From contig NZ_FPEH01000012.1 in the NCBI RefSeq assembly GCF_900117425.1, forward strand, positions 434,001 through 498,000: a stretch of 64,000 bases of DNA, read 5' to 3'. The notes beneath the pieces were generated by a model. The model had not been told where the DNA came from. It was given only the letters and a program-made list of their open reading frames with translations, and ran no database searches. Positions within the stretch are counted from its first letter, which is position 1. The number at the start of each line of letters is the position of its first letter. The stretch comes from Novosphingobium sp. NDB2Meth1. Its GTDB lineage: Bacteria > Pseudomonadota > Alphaproteobacteria > Sphingomonadales > Sphingomonadaceae. Below, one piece after another: positions 1 to 9,375 of this stretch. The translations under genes and the position numbers were made by a program.

Positions 1-1
1 C

Positions 2-1327
2 CTCATCGAGAAGAACGAGGAAGCCTACGCCAAAGTCTTCACCGTCCACTACCCCGACGAAGAGCGCGAGGCCGCGCGCCCGCTGCGCCGCACGCCGTGC
101 TACGACCGGATGAAGGCGCTGGGCGCGGTGTTCGGCTCTGTGTTCGGGTGGGAGCGTCCGAACTGGTTTGCGCCCGAAGGTTATGAACTGACCGATGCCG
201 ATCTCGACCGGCCCGACGTGATCCTCAATCACAACCACCCCGATGTGCCGGGCGAGCCGATCCGCGAGAAGTGGTCGTTCCGGCGCTCGAACTACTTCGA
301 GCATGTCGGCAACGAATGCCGCCACGTGACGAGCCACGTCGGCATTCAGGACATGTCGGCCTTTGCGAAGTGCATGATCTCCGGCCCCGGCGCGGAAGAC
401 TGGCTCAATGGCCTGCTTTCCAACGTGGTCCCGAAGAAGATCGGCCGCGTGACGCTTTCGTACCTGCTGACGGACAGCGGCGGCGTGCGCGCCGAGTTCA
501 CCGTCTACAAGAAGGGCCCGCAGCAGTATTACCTCGTCTCGGCGGGTGCGCTGGAGCGGCATGACCAGGACTATCTGCTCAAGGCCCTGCCGACCGATGG
601 TTCGGTGCGCTTCGAGCGGCTGACGACGGCGATGGGTGTGCTGGTGGTCGCGGGTCCGAAGTCGCGCGAGACGCTGCAGAAGCTGACCCACGCCGACCTT
701 TCGAACGAGGCATTCCCCTGGCTGACCGGCCAGTCGGTCTCTCTCGGCTCGGCCAAGGTCGACCTGCTGCGCGTCAACTTCATCGGCGAGCTGGGCTTCG
801 AGATCCACCATCCCATCGAGATGCAGAACTACATATTCGACAAGATCATGGCGGCGGGCGCGGAGTTCCAGATCAAGCCATTCGGCATCCGCGCGATGAC
901 CGCGATGGCGATCGAGAAGAGCTACAAGCTGATCCCGCGCGAGCTTTCGATCGAATATGCCGCGCTGGAATCGGGCCTCGAACGTTTCGTCAGCTTCAAG
1001 AAGCCCGCGTTCAAGGGCCGCGAGGGGTTGCTGGCGCGCAAGGAAGCGGGCCTAAAGTGGCAGTTCGTCACGCTCGAAGTGCTGGGCGTGACCGATGCCG
1101 ATGCGCGCGGCTCGGAAGCGATCTTCCGCGATGGCGCGCTGGTGGGCCGCGCGACTTCGGGCGGCTATGGCTGGCGAACGGCCAAGAGCCTCGCGCTCGC
1201 GATGGTCGCGCCGGAGCACGCGGCCGTCGGCACGGAACTGGAAATCGTGATCCTGGGTGAACCACACCGGGCGGTCGTGATCCCGGACTCGCCCTTCGAC
1301 CCGGACAACAACGCATTGCGGAGCTGA
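2..1327 (+). CDS. Dimethylglycine/sarcosine dehydrogenase-type FAD oxidoreductase, C-terminal part (partial)
   Basis: The frame is open from the first base of the window, so this is the last 441 codons of a longer gene; an internal ATG at 110 is not the true start. The visible part is the C-terminal half of the DAO-GcvT architecture used by dimethylglycine and sarcosine dehydrogenases: a linker with RRTPCYDRMKALGAVFG, then a folate-binding GcvT-like domain (RSNYFEHVGNECRHVTSHVG; later GELGFEIHHP). In this family the FAD domain removes the methyl group and the GcvT domain passes the one-carbon unit to tetrahydrofolate. The next gene starts five bases after the stop and is a Rieske betaine-type monooxygenase, with soxBDAG behind it. 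A role in dimethylglycine or sarcosine demethylation is therefore likely. The FAD domain lies outside the window, so the exact substrate is not settled. Confidence 0.85.
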   Translation, partial: LIEKNEEAYAKVFTVHYPDEEREAARPLRRTPCYDRMKALGAVFGSVFGWERPNWFAPEGYELTDADLDRPDVILNHNHPDVPGEPIREKWSFRRSNYFEHVGNECRHVTSHVGIQDMSAFAKCMISGPGAEDWLNGLLSNVVPKKIGRVTLSYLLTDSGGVRAEFTVYKKGPQQYYLVSAGALERHDQDYLLKALPTDGSVRFERLTTAMGVLVVAGPKSRETLQKLTHADLSNEAFPWLTGQSVSLGSAKVDLLRVNFIGELGFEIHHPIEMQNYIFDKIMAAGAEFQIKPFGIRAMTAMAIEKSYKLIPRELSIEYAALESGLERFVSFKKPAFKGREGLLARKEAGLKWQFVTLEVLGVTDADARGSEAIFRDGALVGRATSGGYGWRTAKSLALAMVAPEHAAVGTELEIVILGEPHRAVVIPDSPFDPDNNALRS

Positions 1328-1332
1328 CGCAC

Positions 1333-2574
1333 ATGATGCACTTTGACGCGATCGCCGAAAGCCTGAAGGCGGACAAGCCGGGCTTCACCCTCCCGCAGAA
1401 GCTTTACGTGAGCGAGGAGGCCTACCGGTTCGATACCGAGGTCATGCTCAAGCAGGTGTGGCTCTATGCCTGCACCGTCGCGCACGTGAAGAACCCGGGT
1501 GATCAGTTCCTGTTCGAGCTGGGCGAAACGTCGGTGATCGTGGTGCGCGACAAGCAGGGCGAAATCCGCGCCTTCCACAACACCTGCACGCATCGCGGCG
1601 CCAAGCTGTGCGAGAGCGCGGGCAAGTCTGCGCGTATTACCTGCCCCTATCACCAGTGGACTTTCGCGCTCGATGGCAAGCTGCTGGCCGCGCGCAACAT
1701 GCCGGAGGACTTCAACAAGGCCGATAACGGCCTGCGCCCTGTTGCGCTCGAAAACATCGGCGGCCTGATCTTCCTGTGCCTTTCGGACAATCCCCCGCCA
1801 ATCGACCGCGTGAAGGCCGATATCGAAGAGCAGATCGCGATCTTCGACATGACCAAGCTCAAGGTGGCGGTGCAGGACGACCTGATCGAGCCCGCCAACT
1901 GGAAGCTCGTGATGGAGAACAACCGCGAGTGCTATCACTGCGACGCGGGCCATCCGGAGCTGATGAAGTCGCTGTCGACCTATGGCTTCGGCAAGGGCCT
2001 GCCCGAAGATGGCGAAGCCGATGTGGTCGATGACGCCGCGTTCGATGCCATGCTCGAAGCGCAGCGCCAGCGCTGGAAGGATCTTGGGATCTACTACGAT
2101 CTGATCGAGTTTCCGGAGGGCTGGTGGCACCGCGTGGCGCGCCTGCCGCTGGCGAACGGCGCCGTTTCGCAGACGCTCGACGGCAAGCCTGCCTCGAAGA
2201 AGCTGATCTGGCCGCATGGCGACAAGGAGCAGACCAGCCTTTCGGTCTGGACCCAGCCCAATTCCTGGCACCACTTCTGCTGCGATCACGTGGTGACGTT
2301 CTCGCTCACGCCGCTGGGCCCGGACAAGACGCTGCTGCGCACGACCTGGCTCGTGCACGAAGATGCAGTTGAAGGCGTCGACTACGATCCCGAGAACCTC
2401 GCTGCCGTGTGGCGCGCGACCAACGCGCAGGACAGCCACTTCTCGGCAATCAACCACGCCGGGATCAAGGGCGATGGCTATCGCCCGGGGATGTATTCGG
2501 TCGAGGAGAAGCTGGTGGACGCGTTCAAGGCCTTCTATGTCGAGCGCAGCCGCGCTGCCCTGGGGATCGACTGA
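1333..2574 (+). CDS. gbcA: Rieske non-heme iron oxygenase alpha subunit, glycine-betaine monooxygenase type
   Basis: A 413-residue ring-hydroxylating-type oxygenase alpha subunit. The Rieske [2Fe-2S] ligands are C85/H87 (CTHRGAKLC) and C104/H107 (CPYHQW). The catalytic mononuclear iron site is H202 and H207 (NNRECYHCDAGHPEL), with D367 (TNAQDSHF) as the probable carboxylate ligand. N-demethylating members of this family (glycine betaine monooxygenase GbcA, stachydrine demethylase) oxidise an N-methyl group with O2 and electrons from a separate reductase. No gbcB-type reductase gene is visible in the window, so it would lie elsewhere or upstream. The position between a dimethylglycine-dehydrogenase-type gene and soxBDAG supports betaine to dimethylglycine. 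Proline betaine or carnitine-like substrates cannot be excluded from sequence. Confidence 0.85.
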   Translation: MMHFDAIAESLKADKPGFTLPQKLYVSEEAYRFDTEVMLKQVWLYACTVAHVKNPGDQFLFELGETSVIVVRDKQGEIRAFHNTCTHRGAKLCESAGKSARITCPYHQWTFALDGKLLAARNMPEDFNKADNGLRPVALENIGGLIFLCLSDNPPPIDRVKADIEEQIAIFDMTKLKVAVQDDLIEPANWKLVMENNRECYHCDAGHPELMKSLSTYGFGKGLPEDGEADVVDDAAFDAMLEAQRQRWKDLGIYYDLIEFPEGWWHRVARLPLANGAVSQTLDGKPASKKLIWPHGDKEQTSLSVWTQPNSWHHFCCDHVVTFSLTPLGPDKTLLRTTWLVHEDAVEGVDYDPENLAAVWRATNAQDSHFSAINHAGIKGDGYRPGMYSVEEKLVDAFKAFYVERSRAALGID

Positions 2575-2576
2575 CG

Positions 2577-3830
2577 ATGAAGCGGTTTTCCGGTTTCAAC
2601 CTGATCGGCGAGGCGTTTCGCAGCCATCAGGGCTGGCCCGAGCACTGGCCCGACAAGGCCCCGAAGGCGAGCTACGATGCGATCATCGTCGGCGCGGGCG
2701 GGCACGGCCTCGGCGCGGCCTATTACCTCGCCAAGAAGTACGGCATCACCAACGTGGCCGTGATCGAGAAGGGCTGGCTGGGCGGCGGGAACACCGGGCG
2801 CAACACCACGATCATCCGCTCGAACTACCTCTATGACGAGAGCGCGCATCTCTACGATCACGCGGTGAAGCTGTGGGACGGGCTCAGCCAGGAGCTCAAC
2901 TACAACATCATGTATTCGAAGCGCGGCGTGCTGATGCTCGCGCACAATGTGCATGATGTGCAGAGCTTCAAGCGGCACATCCACGCCAACCGGCTGAACG
3001 GCGTCGACAACGAATGGCTGACGGCAGAAGAGTGCAAGGCCTATTGCCCGCCGCTCGATATCTCGCCGCGTACCCGCCATCCGGTGCTGGGCGGCGCGCT
3101 GCAGCGGCGCGGCGGCACGGCGCGGCATGACAGCGTGGCCTGGGGCTACGCGCGCGCCGCTGCGGCGCTGGGCGTGGACATCATCCAGAACTGCGCGGTG
3201 ACGGGCATCCGGCGCGGCGCGGACGGGGCGGTGGAAGGCGTCGAGACCGAGCGCGGCTTCATCGCGTCGCGCCGGGTCGGCGTTTCGGCGGCGGGCAGCA
3301 CTTCGCTCGTGATGAAGATGGCCGGGCTCGATTTCCCGCTGGAGAGCTATCCGCTGCAGGCGCTGGTGTCGGAGCCGGTGAAGCCGATCTTCCCTTGCGT
3401 GGTCATGTCGAACACGGTCCATGCCTACATGAGCCAGTCCGACAAGGGCGAGCTGGTGATCGGTGCGGGCACGGACCAGTACACCAGCTATTCGCAGCGC
3501 GGCGCGTTCCATATCGTCGAGCACACGCTGGCGGCGATCTGCGAGATCTTCCCGATCTTCACGCGGATGCGGATGCTGCGCACCTGGGGCGGCATCGTCG
3601 ACGTGACGCCGGACCGCTCGCCGATCCTTGGCAAGACGCCGGTCAAGGGGCTCTACGTGAACTGCGGTTGGGGCACCGGCGGCTTCAAGGCGACGCCGGG
3701 GGCGGGCGATCTCCTCGCCTATACAATCGCGCACGACGAGCCGCACAAGATCAACGCGCCCTACAATCTCGACCGGTTCCGCAATGGCCGGCTGATCGAC
3801 GAGGCGGCTGCGGCCGCCGTCGCGCACTGA
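2577..3830 (+). CDS. soxB: Sarcosine oxidase subunit beta
   Basis: The beta subunit of heterotetrameric sarcosine oxidase, which carries the FAD that oxidises sarcosine and the covalently bound FMN. The chosen ATG lies two bases after the gbcA stop and gives 417 residues, the usual length; an upstream in-frame ATG at 2409 lies inside gbcA and would add 56 unrelated residues. The dinucleotide motif GAGGHG is at residues 39-44. The sequence RRGGTARHDS contains H184, which corresponds to the histidine that carries covalent FMN in characterised enzymes (family knowledge). The C-terminal stretch (NCGWGTGGFKATPGAG) is typical. It acts in the cytoplasm with SoxD, SoxA and SoxG, whose genes follow directly. 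Confidence 0.95.
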   Translation: MKRFSGFNLIGEAFRSHQGWPEHWPDKAPKASYDAIIVGAGGHGLGAAYYLAKKYGITNVAVIEKGWLGGGNTGRNTTIIRSNYLYDESAHLYDHAVKLWDGLSQELNYNIMYSKRGVLMLAHNVHDVQSFKRHIHANRLNGVDNEWLTAEECKAYCPPLDISPRTRHPVLGGALQRRGGTARHDSVAWGYARAAAALGVDIIQNCAVTGIRRGADGAVEGVETERGFIASRRVGVSAAGSTSLVMKMAGLDFPLESYPLQALVSEPVKPIFPCVVMSNTVHAYMSQSDKGELVIGAGTDQYTSYSQRGAFHIVEHTLAAICEIFPIFTRMRMLRTWGGIVDVTPDRSPILGKTPVKGLYVNCGWGTGGFKATPGAGDLLAYTIAHDEPHKINAPYNLDRFRNGRLIDEAAAAAVAH

Positions 3831-3840
3831 GGCACAATCC

Positions 3841-4113
3841 ATGCTCTTGATTCATTGCCCCTATTGCGAAGAGGCGCGGCCGGAGGTCGAGTTCGTCTAT
3901 GGCGGCGAGGCGCATATCGCGCGGCCCCTCGATCCTTCCACCTACTCCGACGAACAGTGGGAGGAATTTCTCTATATCCGCAGCAATCCGCGCGGCCGGC
4001 ACCATGAGCGCTGGCGGCACACGCACGGCTGCGGGCGCTTCTTCAATGCGGTGCGCGATACGGTGACCGACGTCTTTGAAACAACCTACAAGGCCGGGGA
4101 GGCCCGCAAGTGA
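3841..4113 (+). CDS. soxD: Sarcosine oxidase subunit delta
   Basis: A small 90-residue subunit. It has the zinc-binding pattern of SoxD: C6 and C9 in HCPYC near the N-terminus, and H60/H62 with C64 in RHTHGCGRFF. The delta subunit is structural and zinc-containing in known heterotetrameric sarcosine oxidases. It starts ten bases after soxB, and its TGA overlaps the GTG start of soxA, so the two are probably translated in a coupled way. The residues between the zinc ligands (EQWEEFLYIRSNPRGRH) are also characteristic of the family. Confidence 0.95.
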   Translation: MLLIHCPYCEEARPEVEFVYGGEAHIARPLDPSTYSDEQWEEFLYIRSNPRGRHHERWRHTHGCGRFFNAVRDTVTDVFETTYKAGEARK

Positions 4114-6974
4114 GCGGCTTCAGACTGGCGGATGGCGGCCGCATCGACCGCAGGACCAAGCGCAATTTCACGTTCGACGGCAAGGCCCGCTGGGGCTATG
4201 CGGGCGACAGCCTTGCCTCTGCGCTGCTGGCGCAAGGGCAGATGCTGTTCGGGCGCTCGTTCAAGTACCACCGTCCGCGCGGCATTCTGGGTGCCGGCGT
4301 GGAAGAGCCGAATGCGCTGGTGACGGTGGATCGCGGTCCGGGCCGGGTGACCCCCAATCTGCGCGCGCCCTCGGTGGCGCTGCATGACGGGCTCAAGGCG
4401 ACGAGCCAGAACCGGTTCCCGACTCTCAAGACCGACCTCATCGCCGTCAACAATGTGCTTTCGGCGTTCTTCCCGGCGGGCTTCTACAACAAGACCTTCA
4501 TGTGGCCGCGCGCGGCTTGGGAGAAGGTCTACGAGCCGATCATCCGCCGTCTCGCGGGTCTGGGCGACAGCCCGACGACGCGCGATCCGGACCACTACGA
4601 CGCCACTTATGCCCATTGCGAGACGCTGGTCGTCGGCGCGGGGCCGGCGGGCATCGCGGCGGCGCTGGAGGCGGCGGCGAACGGTGGCCGGGTGATCCTG
4701 ATCGACGAGCAGGAAGAGATCGGCGGCGGTGCGCTGAGCGATCCGGCGCAGTGGGCGTGGCTGGCCGAAGCCAGCGCAAAGCTCGCTGCCATGGACAACG
4801 TGACAGTGCTGCCACGTACGACCGCCATCGGCCACTATCACCAGAACTTTGTGGTCGCCGCCGAGCGGCTGACCGATCACCTCTCGCTGGCCGAAGCCGA
4901 AGGTGCGCGCGAGAAGCTGTGGCGCATCCGGGCGGGCGAGGTCGTGCTGGCAATGGGCGCGATCGAGCGGCCGCTGGTGTTCGAGGGCAACGACGTGCCC
5001 GGCGTGATGCTGGCGAGCGCGGCGAAGACCTTCGCGCTGCGTTATGGTGTCGCGGTGGGCCGCAAGCTCGTCGTCATGGCGGTGCATGACAGCGGTTGGC
5101 GCGATGCGCTTGCGCTGCACAAGGCAGGCGTGAATATCGCTGCGATTGTCGATCTGCGGCGCGATGTTGCGTCCGAGCTTACCGAGGCTGCGCGCAATGC
5201 GCGGATTGCGTGCTACCAAGGCTATGCGGTGACGAGCGTGTCCGGCGGCCAGGCGGTGAAGGGCGTCACGATCGCGCTGGCCGGGATCGGCAAGGGTCAG
5301 CAGCTTGATTGCGACGCCGTGCTGATGGCCGGTGGCTGGACCCCGACTGTGCATCTGTGGAGCCACGCCAAGGGCACGCTGCGCTGGGAAGAGAGATGGG
5401 GCGCCTATGTGCCTGACAAGACGCACGAGAATCTGCGCTGCGTCGGGGCCTGCGCGGGCGATTGGGACTTCGGCAAGGGCCTATCGGGCGGGCTGCTGCC
5501 GGCACCCAAGCCGCTCCATGAAAGCAAGGCCTTCGTCGATTTCCAGAACGACGTGAAGGCGCGTGATATTGGCCTCGCGGTGCAGGAAGGCTTCCGCTCG
5601 ATCGAGCATATCAAGCGCTACACCACCAATGGCATGGCGACCGATCAGGGCAAGACCTCGAACCTGAATGGCCTGCAGATCGCCTCGGGCGTGCTGCACC
5701 GGCCGGTGACCGAGATTGGTCTCACGACCTTCCGCCCGCCCTATACGCCGCAGAGCTTCGGCGCGATCCTGGGGCATCACAAGGAAGCGCTGTTCCAGCC
5801 TTTGCGCAAGACGGTGATCGACGATTGGGCGGCTGCGCAAGGCGCGGTCTACGAGAACGTCGCGCAGTGGCGGCGTGCGCGGTATTTCCCGCAAGGGTCC
5901 GAGGACATGGACGCGGCGGTGGCGCGCGAGTGCCGTACCGTTCGTTCGGCGGTGGGCGTGTTCGATGCCTCGACGCTGGGCAAGATCGAGGTCGTGGGTC
6001 CGGATGCGGCGGAGTTCCTCAACCGCATGTACACGAACCCGTGGAAGTCCTTGGAGCCGGGGCGGTGCCGCTATGGCCTGCTGCTCGGCGAGCATGGGTT
6101 CATCATCGACGACGGCGTTTCGGCGCGGCTTGCGCCGGACCGGTTCCACCTGACGACGACGACCGGCGGCGCGGCGCGCGTGCTGAACCTGATGGAGGAC
6201 TACCTCCAGACCGAGTGGTCTGACCTCGATGTGTGGCTGACCAGCACGACCGAGCAGTGGGCGGTGATCGCGGTGCAGGGCCCCAAGGCCCGCCGCGTGA
6301 TCGAGCCGCTGGTGGAAGGCATCGACCTTTCGCCCGAAGCGTTCCCGCATATGTCGGTGCGGGAGGGCATGATCTGCGGCGTCGATACGCGGCTGTTCCG
6401 GGTGAGCTTCACCGGCGAGCTGGGCTTCGAAGTCAACGTGCCCGCGCAGCATGGCCGCATGGTGTGGGAAGCGATCTGGGCCGAGGGGCAGAAGCACGGC
6501 GCGGCGGCCTATGGCACCGAGACGATGCACGTGCTGCGCGCGGAGAAGGGCTTTATCATTGTCGGTCAGGACACGGATGGCACCGTGACCCCGGACGATG
6601 CGGGGCTGGGCTGGGCAGTCGGCAAGAAGAAGCCCGATTTCGTCGGCAAGCGTTCGCTGAGCCGTCCGGACATCGTCGCGCCGGGCCGCAAGCAACTGGT
6701 CGGCCTGCTGACGGATGATCCGCAGGCGGTGCTGGAGGAAGGCGCGCAGATTGTCGCCGATCCCAATCAGCCGGTGCCGATGACGATGATCGGGCACGTG
6801 ACCTCGTCGTACCACAGCGCGACGCTGGGCCGTTCGATCGCGATGGCGTTGGTGGCGGGTGGACGCGACCGGATGGGCGAGACGCTGCATATTCCGATGC
6901 CTGACAAGACGATTAGCGCGAAGGTCGTCGCCCCGATGTTCTATGATGCCGAAGGGAGCCGCCTCAATGGTTGA
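4110..6974 (+). CDS. soxA: Sarcosine oxidase subunit alpha
   Basis: The 954-residue alpha subunit, starting with GTG that overlaps the soxD stop (GTGA). The first ~100 residues form the family's ferredoxin-like region (SFKYHRPRGILG). A nucleotide-binding Rossmann motif GAGPAG lies at 176-181, followed by the second dinucleotide half (VVLAMGAIERPLVFEGNDVPG). From about residue 580 a GcvT-like folate-binding domain runs to the end (GELGFEVNVPAQHG). The alpha subunit binds NAD and tetrahydrofolate and captures the formaldehyde equivalent released from sarcosine as 5,10-methylene-THF (family knowledge). The 3' end overlaps soxG by eight bases. Confidence 0.95.
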   Translation: MSGFRLADGGRIDRRTKRNFTFDGKARWGYAGDSLASALLAQGQMLFGRSFKYHRPRGILGAGVEEPNALVTVDRGPGRVTPNLRAPSVALHDGLKATSQNRFPTLKTDLIAVNNVLSAFFPAGFYNKTFMWPRAAWEKVYEPIIRRLAGLGDSPTTRDPDHYDATYAHCETLVVGAGPAGIAAALEAAANGGRVILIDEQEEIGGGALSDPAQWAWLAEASAKLAAMDNVTVLPRTTAIGHYHQNFVVAAERLTDHLSLAEAEGAREKLWRIRAGEVVLAMGAIERPLVFEGNDVPGVMLASAAKTFALRYGVAVGRKLVVMAVHDSGWRDALALHKAGVNIAAIVDLRRDVASELTEAARNARIACYQGYAVTSVSGGQAVKGVTIALAGIGKGQQLDCDAVLMAGGWTPTVHLWSHAKGTLRWEERWGAYVPDKTHENLRCVGACAGDWDFGKGLSGGLLPAPKPLHESKAFVDFQNDVKARDIGLAVQEGFRSIEHIKRYTTNGMATDQGKTSNLNGLQIASGVLHRPVTEIGLTTFRPPYTPQSFGAILGHHKEALFQPLRKTVIDDWAAAQGAVYENVAQWRRARYFPQGSEDMDAAVARECRTVRSAVGVFDASTLGKIEVVGPDAAEFLNRMYTNPWKSLEPGRCRYGLLLGEHGFIIDDGVSARLAPDRFHLTTTTGGAARVLNLMEDYLQTEWSDLDVWLTSTTEQWAVIAVQGPKARRVIEPLVEGIDLSPEAFPHMSVREGMICGVDTRLFRVSFTGELGFEVNVPAQHGRMVWEAIWAEGQKHGAAAYGTETMHVLRAEKGFIIVGQDTDGTVTPDDAGLGWAVGKKKPDFVGKRSLSRPDIVAPGRKQLVGLLTDDPQAVLEEGAQIVADPNQPVPMTMIGHVTSSYHSATLGRSIAMALVAGGRDRMGETLHIPMPDKTISAKVVAPMFYDAEGSRLNG

Positions 6975-7497
6975 GATCGCAGAAATAGCGGTTTCGGCGG
7001 CCGAGCTGAAGCTGGGCACGGAGCCGGTTGCGGGCGCTAGTGTGACGCTGTCGCATGCAGCGCCGCGCGCGCGGTATTCGCTGCGGGCGCGTGATGCCAA
7101 AGTGCTATCGGACGTGATCGGCCGTGCGCTGCCAGGCAGGATCGGGGATCAGGCCGATGGCGCAATCTGCCTCGGGCCGGACGAGTGGTATGCCATCTTG
7201 CCCGAAGGTACGGCGATGCCGCGCGGTGAGGGGCTGCCGGTGAGCGTGACCGACATCTCGTCGCGCGCATTGGGGCTGGTGCTCGAAGGGCCGGGTGCGC
7301 TTGGCGTTCTGTCGAGCGGGTGCCCGCTCGATCTTGGCAAGATGGCGGTGGGCCGCGCGACGCGGACGGTGTTCGAAACGGTCGAGATCATCGTGTGGCG
7401 CGAGGCGGAGGATCGTTGGCATGTCGAAGTCTGGCGCAGCTTTGCGACGTGGCTTTGGAATGCGTTCCTTGCCGCGATTCCGGGTGCGCACGGATGA
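6967..7497 (+). CDS. soxG: Sarcosine oxidase subunit gamma
   Basis: A 176-residue gamma subunit. The ATG at 6967 (MVEIAEIAV) overlaps the soxA stop by eight bases; an in-frame ATG further upstream lies inside soxA and gives non-family sequence. The protein has the SoxG features DISSRALGLVLEGPGA and a C-terminal WHVEVWRSFATWLWNAF helix. It is a GcvT-fold structural subunit lacking its own cofactor. The stop overlaps the ATG of the following prolyl-tRNA editing gene (ATGA), so this gene is embedded in one translationally coupled chain. Confidence 0.93.
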   Translation: MVEIAEIAVSAAELKLGTEPVAGASVTLSHAAPRARYSLRARDAKVLSDVIGRALPGRIGDQADGAICLGPDEWYAILPEGTAMPRGEGLPVSVTDISSRALGLVLEGPGALGVLSSGCPLDLGKMAVGRATRTVFETVEIIVWREAEDRWHVEVWRSFATWLWNAFLAAIPGAHG

Positions 7498-7988
7498 GCG
7501 ATGCCGCTTTGAAGGATGCGCTTGCCGCGCTGGGGATCGGGTGGTCGATCCTCGAGCATGAGGCGGTCTACACGGTCGAGGAAAGCCTTGCCATCCACGA
7601 CGCGCTGCCCGGCGCGCATACCAAGAACCTGTTTCTGAAGGATGCGGGCGGGCAGTTCTGGCTGGTGACGGTCGAGCATATGCGCCGGGTGGACCTCAAG
7701 GCGCTGGCGGGCGTTATCGGCGCGAAGAAGCTGAGTTTCGGCAAGGCCGAGGACATGGAGCGCCTGCTGGGCGTGACGCCGGGGTCGGTAACGCCGCTGG
7801 CTGCGCTGAATGATACCGGCGGCGCGGTGCGCGTGGTGCTCGATTCCGAGCTGGCGGCGGTGGATATCGTGAACGTCCACCCGCTGCGCAATACGGCGAC
7901 TGTCGGGCTTTCGGGGGCAGATCTTGTTCGCGCGCTGGGCGCCTGGGGGCATGATCCGCTGATCGCAGCCATTCCCGAACGCACATGA
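7494..7988 (+). CDS. proX: Prolyl-tRNA editing protein, ProX/YbaK-type deacylase
   Basis: A 164-residue free-standing YbaK/EbsC-like domain of the ProX (PrdX) subgroup, which hydrolyses mischarged tRNA(Pro), typically Ala-tRNA(Pro). Recognisable parts are the N-terminal [20 protein letters not shown], the active-site lysine segment [19 protein letters not shown], and the C-terminal TPLAALND and [10 protein letters not shown] motifs. It starts in an ATGA overlap with soxG and ends in an ATGA overlap with sdaA. A tRNA proofreading gene inside a betaine-to-pyruvate operon is an unexpected position. It may reflect the alanine and serine load of the pathway, but that is only inference. Confidence 0.9.
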   Translation: MSDAALKDALAALGIGWSILEHEAVYTVEESLAIHDALPGAHTKNLFLKDAGGQFWLVTVEHMRRVDLKALAGVIGAKKLSFGKAEDMERLLGVTPGSVTPLAALNDTGGAVRVVLDSELAAVDIVNVHPLRNTATVGLSGADLVRALGAWGHDPLIAAIPERT

Positions 7989-9361
7989 CCGTCTCGACTT
8001 TCGAGCTGTTCAAGATCGGCGTCGGGCCTTCGAGCTCGCACACCGTGGGGCCGATGGTGGCGGCGCGGCGGTTCGGGCTGCTGCTCGAAGAGCGCGGTCT
8101 GCTGGAGCCTACCGTCCGCGTCGAAGTCGATCTCTACGGCTCGCTGGCGCTGACGGGGAAGGGGCACGCTTCGGATACCGCTGTGCTGCTGGGCCTGATG
8201 GGCGAGACGCCTTCGGAGGTCGATATTGATGCGGCGCCGGGCCGGATCGCGGCGGTGCATGAGACGGGGCAGATTGATCTGCTGGACAGACACCGGGTGC
8301 GGTTTGCGCCGGCGGACGATCTCCATTTTCACCAGCGCGAGCGGCAGCCGTTCCACTCCAATGCCATGGCGCTCAATGCCTATGGCGCGGACGACGTGCT
8401 GTTGCTGCGGCGGTTCTACTATTCGGTCGGCGGCGGCTTCGTGCTCGACGAGGAAGAAGCCGGACGCAATGCGCCTGCTGGCGATGCGGCGCCGGTGCCC
8501 TATCCCTTCACGACCGGCGACGAACTCATCAAGATGGCGGGCGAGGCGGGCCTTTCGATTGCCGAGCTGATGCTGGCGAACGAGACGGCGCTGCGGCCCT
8601 TGGAGGACGTGCAGCAGGGTCTCGACCTGATCGCCGATACGATGGCGGCATGCATCGATCGTGGCACTTCGCAGGGCGGCATTCTGCCCGGAGGACTCAG
8701 GGTGAAGCGCCGCGCGCAGGGGATCGCGGCGGAACTCGTCTCGCGCCAGCAGGCGGCACTCAGCGATCCGCTGGTGGTGCTCGACTGGATCAACCTCTGG
8801 GCCATGGCAGTCAACGAGGAGAACGCCGCCGGGGGCCGCGTGGTGACGGCACCGACCAATGGCGCGGCAGGGATCATCCCGGCGGTTCTGCGCTATTACG
8901 AGCGGTGCTATCGCGGCGACGTGGCGGGTCGGCGGACGTTCCTGCTGACAGCGGCGGCGATTGGCGCCTTGTACAAGCGCAATGCTTCGATCTCCGGCGC
9001 GGAAGTCGGTTGTCAGGGCGAAGTGGGCGTGGCCTGCTCGATGGCGGCGGCGGGGCTGACGGCGGCACTCGGGGGAACCAATGCACAGATCGAGAATGCC
9101 GCCGAGATCGGGATGGAGCACAACCTCGGGCTCACTTGCGATCCGGTCGGGGGCCTCGTGCAAATTCCCTGCATCGAGCGCAATGCGATGGGCGCGGTGA
9201 AGGCCATCGACGCCTCGCGCCTCGCGCTGCTGGGCGACGGCGAGCATATGGTCAGCCTCGACAAGGTGATCGAGACGATGCGCCAGACCGGGTTCGACAT
9301 GCGCGACAAGTACAAGGAAACCTCGCAGGGCGGGCTCGCGGTGAACGTGGTGGAGTGCTGA
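7985..9361 (+). CDS. sdaA: L-serine ammonia-lyase (iron-sulfur type)
   Basis: A 458-residue single-chain L-serine dehydratase that deaminates serine to pyruvate. The N-terminal beta domain begins [17 protein letters not shown] ([17 protein letters not shown]) and the C-terminal alpha domain carries the cluster cysteines C343 (GCQGEVG), C385 (TCDPVGG) and C396 (IPCIERN). This spacing matches the three ligands of the catalytic [4Fe-4S] cluster in E. coli SdaA/SdaB. It is the last gene of the sox operon, starting in an ATGA overlap with proX. Context: glycine from sarcosine oxidation is turned into serine by a hydroxymethyltransferase (not in the window) and then into pyruvate here, which drains the pathway into central metabolism. 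Confidence 0.95.
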   Translation: MTVSTFELFKIGVGPSSSHTVGPMVAARRFGLLLEERGLLEPTVRVEVDLYGSLALTGKGHASDTAVLLGLMGETPSEVDIDAAPGRIAAVHETGQIDLLDRHRVRFAPADDLHFHQRERQPFHSNAMALNAYGADDVLLLRRFYYSVGGGFVLDEEEAGRNAPAGDAAPVPYPFTTGDELIKMAGEAGLSIAELMLANETALRPLEDVQQGLDLIADTMAACIDRGTSQGGILPGGLRVKRRAQGIAAELVSRQQAALSDPLVVLDWINLWAMAVNEENAAGGRVVTAPTNGAAGIIPAVLRYYERCYRGDVAGRRTFLLTAAAIGALYKRNASISGAEVGCQGEVGVACSMAAAGLTAALGGTNAQIENAAEIGMEHNLGLTCDPVGGLVQIPCIERNAMGAVKAIDASRLALLGDGEHMVSLDKVIETMRQTGFDMRDKYKETSQGGLAVNVVEC

Positions 9362-9375
9362 GGGGGGGCGCTATT

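Noticed and set aside
1165..2457. 430-codon minus-strand frame over gbcA
   Set aside because: It is antisense to a protein with complete Rieske and iron-site motifs and has no domain character.
5481..7100. 539-codon minus-strand frame over soxA/soxG
   Set aside because: A shadow frame; soxA and soxG are complete and family-typical on the other strand.
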